Of a stretch of 10,511 nt of DNA, positions 8,275 to 10,511 are shown one piece after another. Under the pieces are notes generated by a model. The model saw only the letters and a program-made list of their open reading frames with translations. It was not told where the DNA came from and ran no database searches. The DNA is taken from positions 1 through 10,511 of the forward strand of contig CAMBHC010000058.1 of NCBI GenBank assembly GCA_945866285.1, read 5' to 3'. Source of the stretch: Candidatus Sulfopaludibacter sp. SbA3 (GTDB taxonomy: Bacteria > Acidobacteriota > Vicinamibacteria > Vicinamibacterales > UBA2999). Position 1 is the first letter of the stretch; the number at the start of each line of letters is the position of its first letter. Both the position numbers and the translations under genes were made by a program.

Positions 8275-8295
8275 GATCTGTCTACTGTATCAGTC

Positions 8296-9564
8296 CTACC
8301 CTTCGCTCCGGCGGAGGAAGGCCGGTACGTCAAGGTCGAGGTTGAGGTCGAATTCACCGGGCGAACCCTCGGGTTCAGCCAGCGGAATGTCGCCACCATT
8401 CTGCCCCACAGCCACCGGCCGCGCCGACGCTGCCGGCATGTCGATGGCAGGACGTCGCACGATCGAGGCCCGCGGCTGAGCCGACATCGTCGTGTCCACG
8501 CGAATGGGGGACGAGTACGCCGACATGTCGACCGGGGTCTGCATGGGCGCATGGGCCGGCGTCGACCGGTCGGTCTTGACGTGGTCAAAGCCGGTGGCGA
8601 TCACGGTGATTTTCACCTTGTTGGTCAGCGTCTTGTCGACGACCGCGCCGAAGATGATGTTGGCGTCTTCATGCGCCGACTCCTGGATGATGGTGAGCGC
8701 CTCGTTCACTTCCATCAGCGACATGTCGGGGCCGCCGGTGACGTTGATGATCACGCCGCGGGCGCCGCGAACGGACGCGTCTTCGAGCAACGGGCTCGAG
8801 ATGGCGCGATTGGCGGCGTCGACAGCGCGCGAGGGACCCTCGGCGGTGGCGGTGCCCATCATCGCCACGCCCATGCCCGACATGATGGTCTTGACGTCGG
8901 CAAAGTCGAGGTTGATCAGCCCCGGCACCAGGATCAGGTCCGAGATGCCCTGAATCGCCTGCCGCAGCACATCGTCCGCAGTGACGAAGGCGTCGAGCAT
9001 CGACGTGTCCCGCGCGATCACCGAGAGCAGGCGCTCGTTCGGAATAGTGATCACGGTATCGACGGCATCGCGCAGGAAGTCGAGGCCCGCCTCGGCCTGC
9101 CGGAACCGCTTCTTGCCTTCGAACTTGAATGGCTTGGTCACCACCGCAATGGTGAGCGCGCCCAGTTCGGTGGCGAGGCTGGCGATGACCGGCGCCGCGC
9201 CGGTGCCGGTGCCGCCGCCAAGGCCGGTGGTCACGAACACCATGTCGGCACCCGACAGGGCCTGGATCAGCGCATCGGTGTCCTCAAGCGCCGCCTGACG
9301 CCCGACGTTCGGGTCCGCGCCGGCGCCGAGTCCCTTGGTCAGCTTGCCGCCAATCTGGATCTTCACCGGCGCCGGGTTGGTCTTGAGGGCCTGGGCATCG
9401 GTGTTGACCACCATGAATTCCACGCCCGAGATGCCGGCCTGCACCATGCGTGACACGGCATTGCTGCCGCCGCCGCCAACGCCTACTACCTTGATCCGCG
9501 CGCCCATGCGCGCTTCTTCATCGAGCGTCAGCCGCAGTGCCTCGAAGCCGTCTTGATCCGCCAT
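8296..9564 (-). CDS. ftsZ: Cell division protein FtsZ
   Basis: FtsZ is the tubulin-like GTPase that polymerises into the Z-ring at mid-cell. The 422-residue protein has the complete family pattern. The N-terminal nucleotide-binding loop is IKVVGVGGGGSNAVSRM (residues 24-40). The tubulin signature GGGTGTG is at 116-122. The T7 synergy loop, N218-L-D220-F-A-D223, supplies the catalytic aspartates to the neighbouring subunit. After residue ~330 comes a Pro/Ala/Ser-rich disordered linker of about 80 residues, and the conserved C-terminal peptide DLDVPAFLRRSEG (410-422), the docking site for FtsA and other partners, is intact. The ATG at 9564 is fixed by a perfect Shine-Dalgarno sequence. ftsA lies 32 nt upstream on the same strand, the standard ftsA-ftsZ order. 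Confidence 0.98.
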   Translation of the reverse strand: MADQDGFEALRLTLDEEARMGARIKVVGVGGGGSNAVSRMVQAGISGVEFMVVNTDAQALKTNPAPVKIQIGGKLTKGLGAGADPNVGRQAALEDTDALIQALSGADMVFVTTGLGGGTGTGAAPVIASLATELGALTIAVVTKPFKFEGKKRFRQAEAGLDFLRDAVDTVITIPNERLLSVIARDTSMLDAFVTADDVLRQAIQGISDLILVPGLINLDFADVKTIMSGMGVAMMGTATAEGPSRAVDAANRAISSPLLEDASVRGARGVIINVTGGPDMSLMEVNEALTIIQESAHEDANIIFGAVVDKTLTNKVKITVIATGFDHVKTDRSTPAHAPMQTPVDMSAYSSPIRVDTTMSAQPRASIVRRPAIDMPAASARPVAVGQNGGDIPLAEPEGSPGEFDLNLDLDVPAFLRRSEG

Positions 9565-9568
9565 CGTG

Positions 9569-9575
9569 CCTCCTT
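9569..9575 (-). promoter_or_regulatory. Strong Shine-Dalgarno sequence of ftsZ
   Basis: Read on the minus strand this is AAGGAGG, a full match to the anti-Shine-Dalgarno, only 4 nt before the ATG at 9564. It decides between that start and the later in-frame Met at residue 20. Such a strong site fits the need for much more FtsZ than FtsA from one message. Confidence 0.75.
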
Positions 9576-9596
9576 GTAACCGTTTCGAAATCGAAT

Positions 9597-10511
9597 CTAG
9601 AAAAATTCCTTGAACACCGTGCGCAACCGCCCCAGCACTCGGGTGAGCGCGCCGCCGCCGCTGGCGCCGGCCGCTGGACCGCGATGACGGGCCGCATACA
9701 GCACCAAGCCGACCGCCGTCGCGAACGCCGGATTGCTGACGTGGTCGGCCAAGCCGCCCACACCGACGGGGCTGCCGCGCCGGATCGGCAGGTCAAAAAT
9801 CTGCTCGGCGATCTCGGACATGCCTTCGAGCTGCGCGCCGCCACCCGTCAGCACCAGACCCGAGTTGAGCGACTTCTCGTAGCCGGCCTTGCTGATCTCG
9901 TCCCAGATCAGGTGAAACATCTCTTCCGCGCGCGGCTGCAGGATGTCGGACAGGATGCGGCGCGCCATCACGCGCGGCCGACGGCCCCCGACGCTGGCGA
10001 CCTCGATCGTCTCGTCTTCCTCGACCATCGACGACAGCGCGCAGCCCGCGCGCCGCTTGACCTTCTCGGCATCGGGAATCGGCGTCCGCAACCCGACCGC
10101 GATGTCGTTGGTGAAGTGGTCGCCACCGACCGCGATCACCGCGGTATGCCACAAGCTGCCGCGCTCGAAGATCGCCAGGTCGGCGGTACCACCGCCGATG
10201 TCCACCACCGCCACGCCCAGCTCCTTCTCGTCGGGCGTCAGCACCGTCTCCGAGGCGGCGAGCTGTCCAATCACCGTGTCGATCACCTCGACCCCGGCGC
10301 GGTTCACGCACGCCACCAGGTTCTGCGTCGCGGTCTGGCTGCCGGTGATGATGTGCACGTTGACCTCGAGCCGCGCGCCGGTCAGGCCGACGGGCGCGCC
10401 AATGCCCTCCTGCTCGTCGACGACGAAGTCCTGCGGCAGCACGTGCAGAATCTCGCGGCCGGTCGGCAATGACACCGCGCGCGCCGCGTCGATCGCCCGG
10501 CGGACATCGTC
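9597..10511 (-). CDS. ftsA: Cell division protein FtsA, 5' truncated by window edge
   Basis: FtsA is the actin-like ATPase that anchors FtsZ filaments to the membrane and recruits later division proteins. The frame is open from the window edge (10511), giving 304 residues to the TAG at 9597-9599; the N-terminus with the first phosphate loop is missing. The visible part starts DDVRRAIDAARAVSLPTGREILHVLPQDF, in the 1C subdomain. It continues with the phosphate motif VVDIGGGTADLAIFERG (near 10180-10200), HTAVIAVGGDHFTNDIA, and the adenosine motif LVLTGGGAQLEGM. The last residues, RVLGRLRTVFKEFF, form the amphipathic membrane-targeting helix typical of FtsA, after a Gly/Ala-rich linker. A GTG at 10475 should not be taken as the start because family homology continues upstream of it. 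ftsZ follows after 32 nt. Confidence 0.97.
   Translation of the reverse strand, partial: DDVRRAIDAARAVSLPTGREILHVLPQDFVVDEQEGIGAPVGLTGARLEVNVHIITGSQTATQNLVACVNRAGVEVIDTVIGQLAASETVLTPDEKELGVAVVDIGGGTADLAIFERGSLWHTAVIAVGGDHFTNDIAVGLRTPIPDAEKVKRRAGCALSSMVEEDETIEVASVGGRRPRVMARRILSDILQPRAEEMFHLIWDEISKAGYEKSLNSGLVLTGGGAQLEGMSEIAEQIFDLPIRRGSPVGVGGLADHVSNPAFATAVGLVLYAARHRGPAAGASGGGALTRVLGRLRTVFKEFF

Noticed and set aside
8332..8352. Short GAGGT-type repeat on the plus strand near the ftsZ 3' end
   Set aside because: It is explained by the DLNLDLD codons of the FtsZ C-terminus, part of the acidic lead-in to the conserved tail peptide.
8170..9453. 427-codon open frame on the plus strand opposite ftsZ
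   Set aside because: It is a shadow of GC-rich codon bias on the complement of an unmistakable ftsZ; the translation is rich in His, Arg and Gly with no domain texture.
9537..10472. 311-codon open frame on the plus strand opposite ftsA
   Set aside because: It is antisense to conserved FtsA motifs, and its composition (Arg, Asp, His-rich) is typical of a spurious frame.

Overview
This 10.5 kb window is ordinary chromosomal housekeeping DNA from a GC-rich bacterium. The gene content (mutS2-dnaG-rpoD, a C4 zinc-ribbon coiled-coil protein followed by RNase H, a laccase-domain PgeF protein, a B12-type radical SAM protein, ftsZ, ftsA), the protein texture and the REP-like palindrome are what I would expect of an Acidobacteriota genome, perhaps class Vicinamibacteria. 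That is an inference from recollection: there is no rRNA in the window to settle it.

Layout. The left half (1-4988) is all on the plus strand: the 3' end of mutS2, the primase gene dnaG, the primary sigma factor gene rpoD, a CAT-anticodon tRNA that looks like tRNA-Ile2 only 4 nt after the rpoD stop, a zinc-ribbon/coiled-coil gene, and a short type I RNase H gene overlapping it by ATGA. This run meets pgeF (minus, 5129-5929) tail to tail across a 140 bp gap holding two small hairpins. A 168 bp divergent gap separates pgeF from a 100-residue uncharacterised plus-strand gene (6098-6400). That gene converges on a radical SAM gene (minus, 6474-8216) across 73 bp with two hairpins, one of them resembling a REP element with a 5' GTAG. 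The right end, all minus strand, is ftsA (5' end outside the window), ftsZ and the radical SAM gene, transcribed in that order.

How the genes fit together. dnaG and rpoD form the core of the macromolecular-synthesis operon, linking primer synthesis for replication with the housekeeping sigma factor; mutS2 replaces the rpsU gene found upstream in E. coli. The ftsA-ftsZ pair is the end of a division/cell-wall type cluster: FtsZ makes the Z-ring and FtsA tethers it to the membrane. PgeF is a purine nucleoside and peptidoglycan-edit enzyme family member. The RNase H removes RNA-DNA hybrids.

I found no mobile element, phage, CRISPR, toxin-antitoxin or secondary-metabolite locus, and no convincing new system. 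The items most worth a second look are the small gene at 6098 (fold-level resemblance to SpoVG), the radical SAM gene behind ftsZ, the AT-rich heptamer repeat at 3807-3841, the REP-like palindrome at 6449-6471, and the tRNA placed directly behind rpoD.
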